Shown here: piece by piece, positions 62,436 to 64,000 of the stretch
How the letters are laid out: each line of letters begins with the position of its first letter
How positions within the stretch are numbered: the first letter of the stretch is position 1
Assembly (NCBI GenBank): GCA_035566895.1
Contig: DATMQA010000131.1
Coordinates: 8,166 to 72,165 of the forward strand
Direction of reading: 5' to 3'
Length of the DNA stretch: 64,000 nucleotides
From: DATMQA01 sp035566895
GTDB lineage: Bacteria > Verrucomicrobiota > Verrucomicrobiia > Limisphaerales > UBA8199
Notes under the pieces: model-generated
Seen by the model: the letters and a program-made list of their open reading frames with translations, nothing else
Databases searched by the model: none
Told to the model about the DNA's origin: nothing
Position numbers and translations under genes: made by a program

Positions 62436-63971
62436 TCACTTCTTCAAATCGTCAAAGTAGTCCCGCACGGCGCCTTGATACGCGCGCGGAACTTTCTCGT
62501 GGCTCAAGGCGCTCTGAGCATCGGATTGGGCGGCGGCGGCGGCGGCTTCATAATCAACCTTGCTGGTGCCTTTAATGCTGACGCCTTTGAGGGTGATGCT
62601 AGGCATCGGAGAGCCCGGAGCAAATTGGCCCTGAACTTTGGTCGGCTTGAGGGCATCGCTCAATTCGCCTTCACCGCGGTCGCTGTGGCCGCGGGGGTCT
62701 TCATCGGGCCGGACGACCCCCGAGTTGTCCCACCCAGCCGTCGAGGTGCCGTCCCACTGGCCGTTTTCGTCGGCCCAGGTGCCGACACCGCTGCCGGGCT
62801 GGCCGCCTTTTCCGTTGCTGGGCCGGCCGTGGTTGGGGCGCCAACCCTGGCCGGTGCCGATGCATTGGGAAGCCTCGTTCAGCGCATCCAACTCGGACTG
62901 GAGTTGCTGGGCATCGGCAAGCTGTTGCATCAGTTTCTGAAGTTCCTTGGAGGCTTCGCCGAGCGACTTAGCCGCACCAGGCTGGTCACTGCCCTGCATT
63001 TTTTTCGTGGCGTCTTTCAGGTAATTGGCGACCTTGCCGTAATTTCCCGCCGGGTCGATCGCTTTGCCGACCTCCTCCATAATTTTCTTGAGGTCCTCGG
63101 GAGCCAGCTTGGAGAGGTTCAAGTCATTGATCATTTTTTGCAATGTCTGCTGGGCGAGCTCGGGCTGGCCATTCTTGAGTTGTTCGGCCAGGTCCTTGCC
63201 GAGCTTTTCGGCCTGTTGCTGAAGCTGCTGAAGGGTCTTGGCCATCTCCTGCGATTTTTCCAGGTCCTTGGTCGCGGCCTCGAGGTCCTTGAGAAACAGT
63301 TCGCTCTGATTTGCGGCCAGGGCCTGAATGGCATCTTCGATTTGCGGCATGTTCAGACCCATGTCCTGGACCTGCTTGGAAAGCGCCGAGAGGGATTCGG
63401 CCATTTTCTGGCGCTGGGCATCGGCGCCGGGCGAATTCTTGTCGGCCATGCCGCGGGCGGCTTGCTGAAGCTTTTCCAACTCTTTTTTCATCTTGTCCAT
63501 GGCGTCGGGATTGCCGATGGGCGTGCCTAACTGTTTTTGAAGGGATTCAATTTGTTTTTGCAGGCTGGAGGCAGATTGGGCCTCGTTGCCGGAAGCGCTG
63601 CGGGCGGCCTGTTCCAGCCGTTTCAGGGAGGGGTCTTTGCCGAGCTCCTTGAGCTGGTCTTTGAGTTGCTCGGCAACGTTGGCAAGGTCTTTCAATGCCT
63701 CGCTCCGGGTCAGAGGTTGTTTGCTCAATTCGGTGCCGATGGCGGTGACGGCTTCGAGGTTAGTTTGAGTGGCTGGAAGGACGGGAGCGCGGTTTTCGAG
63801 ATTATGACGGGTCAGCTCGACCAATTGCTTGCCGGCTTCCTTGATATGCTGCTCATCGGCCTTTTTCTGGAGGTAACTCTTGCTGCGGTATTCGGGGACG
63901 AAGCCCAGGCCGGCGACCAACGCCAGGCAGACCAGCGCCCACCGAGTGGAGCGCGGCAGGTGCAAGGCCAT
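62436..63971 (-). CDS. Exported coiled-coil protein (DUF4175-tail-like)
   Basis: 511 residues, ATG at 63971. One N-terminal membrane span (WALVCLALVAGLGFVPEY), a long Gln/Leu/Lys-rich coiled coil (about 80-370), a Gly/Asp/Trp-rich linker and a C-terminal segment ending VPRAYQGAVRDYFDDLKK, a form typical of the end of DUF4175/TIGR02302-like proteins found with MoxR-VWA genes. Function unknown. Starts in a TGATG overlap with an upstream stop. Confidence 0.7.
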   Translation of the reverse strand: MALHLPRSTRWALVCLALVAGLGFVPEYRSKSYLQKKADEQHIKEAGKQLVELTRHNLENRAPVLPATQTNLEAVTAIGTELSKQPLTRSEALKDLANVAEQLKDQLKELGKDPSLKRLEQAARSASGNEAQSASSLQKQIESLQKQLGTPIGNPDAMDKMKKELEKLQQAARGMADKNSPGADAQRQKMAESLSALSKQVQDMGLNMPQIEDAIQALAANQSELFLKDLEAATKDLEKSQEMAKTLQQLQQQAEKLGKDLAEQLKNGQPELAQQTLQKMINDLNLSKLAPEDLKKIMEEVGKAIDPAGNYGKVANYLKDATKKMQGSDQPGAAKSLGEASKELQKLMQQLADAQQLQSELDALNEASQCIGTGQGWRPNHGRPSNGKGGQPGSGVGTWADENGQWDGTSTAGWDNSGVVRPDEDPRGHSDRGEGELSDALKPTKVQGQFAPGSPMPSITLKGVSIKGTSKVDYEAAAAAAQSDAQSALSHEKVPRAYQGAVRDYFDDLKK

Positions 63972-64000
63972 CAACCGGCGCGTGTCCAGCGTCCGGGCAT
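63971..64000 (-). CDS. Possible end of the upstream gene (window edge)
   Basis: The last ten codons (MPGRWTRAG and TGA) share one base with the next start (TGATG), the usual sign of a coupled upstream gene. Only the edge is visible; the product is unknown. Confidence 0.3.
   Translation of the reverse strand: MPGRWTRAG

Overview
The window reads as chromosomal DNA of a GC-rich Gram-negative bacterium, most likely a Verrucomicrobiota member of the Pedosphaera/Limisphaerales kind (inference). Pointers are a eukaryote-type dimeric GlyRS, a fungal/Bacteroidetes-like ketol-acid reductoisomerase, an H-X9-DG-like pseudopilin, ThuA and MoxR/DUF58/BatA genes, many lipoproteins, and intergenic DNA full of 7-bp tandem repeats. 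No rRNA, tRNA or CRISPR array was recognised.

Layout. 0-13.4 kb is a housekeeping block: glyS, a PTS IIA protein, argS, dnaN, a cysteine desulfurase, a left-handed beta-helix acyltransferase-like protein, a DinG-type helicase, a tRNA-dihydrouridine synthase, a zinc-ribbon protein, rnc and a BtpA-family protein. 13.4-19 kb has a membrane protein, an SDR, a lipoprotein, a quinone-oxidoreductase-like enzyme and a SulP transporter. 19-28.3 kb is an eroding accessory zone: four broken genes (a secreted-protein fragment, a double-RidA gene with an in-frame TAG, a probable ABM-domain tail and the C-terminal half of cysK) lie among an M13 peptidase, a sugar isomerase-like protein, a pseudopilin and an adenylate cyclase. 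28.3-37 kb holds a DNA glycosylase, a five-gene envelope/lipoprotein cluster (LpoB, COG3014 and YcfL families), an MFS transporter, an SGNH hydrolase, a cupin, an HD protein and a lytic-transglycosylase-like protein.

37-47 kb is again core metabolism: tsaB-tsaE-thiL-CPBP (overlapping genes, t6A tRNA modification plus thiamine), fabD-fabG-acpP-fabF (fatty acid synthesis), pyrimidine-nucleoside phosphorylase, ilvN and ilvC. 47-64 kb has a ThuA protein, ppk1, a PH-domain protein, and on the minus strand a long cluster running from a coiled-coil protein through MoxR, DUF58, BatA-like, a solute-binding protein, an ABC permease fused to an NHL lipoprotein, and a large VWA protein: a membrane/surface VWA-AAA system interleaved with an iron-type ABC importer.

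The most unusual signal is in the repeats. At least ten short arrays of 7-bp units (and related 6- and 8-bp ones), with different unit sequences, occur between genes and inside coding sequences (tsaE, the permease/NHL fusion, thuA signal region). Several form inverted pairs; one inverted pair (24 nt, 23 identical) brackets a small four-helix-bundle (S23/IVP-type) gene. Three hairpin elements with 31-39 bp arms, one inside the permease gene, and a dispersed GGCAGAATGATT-type repeat add to this.
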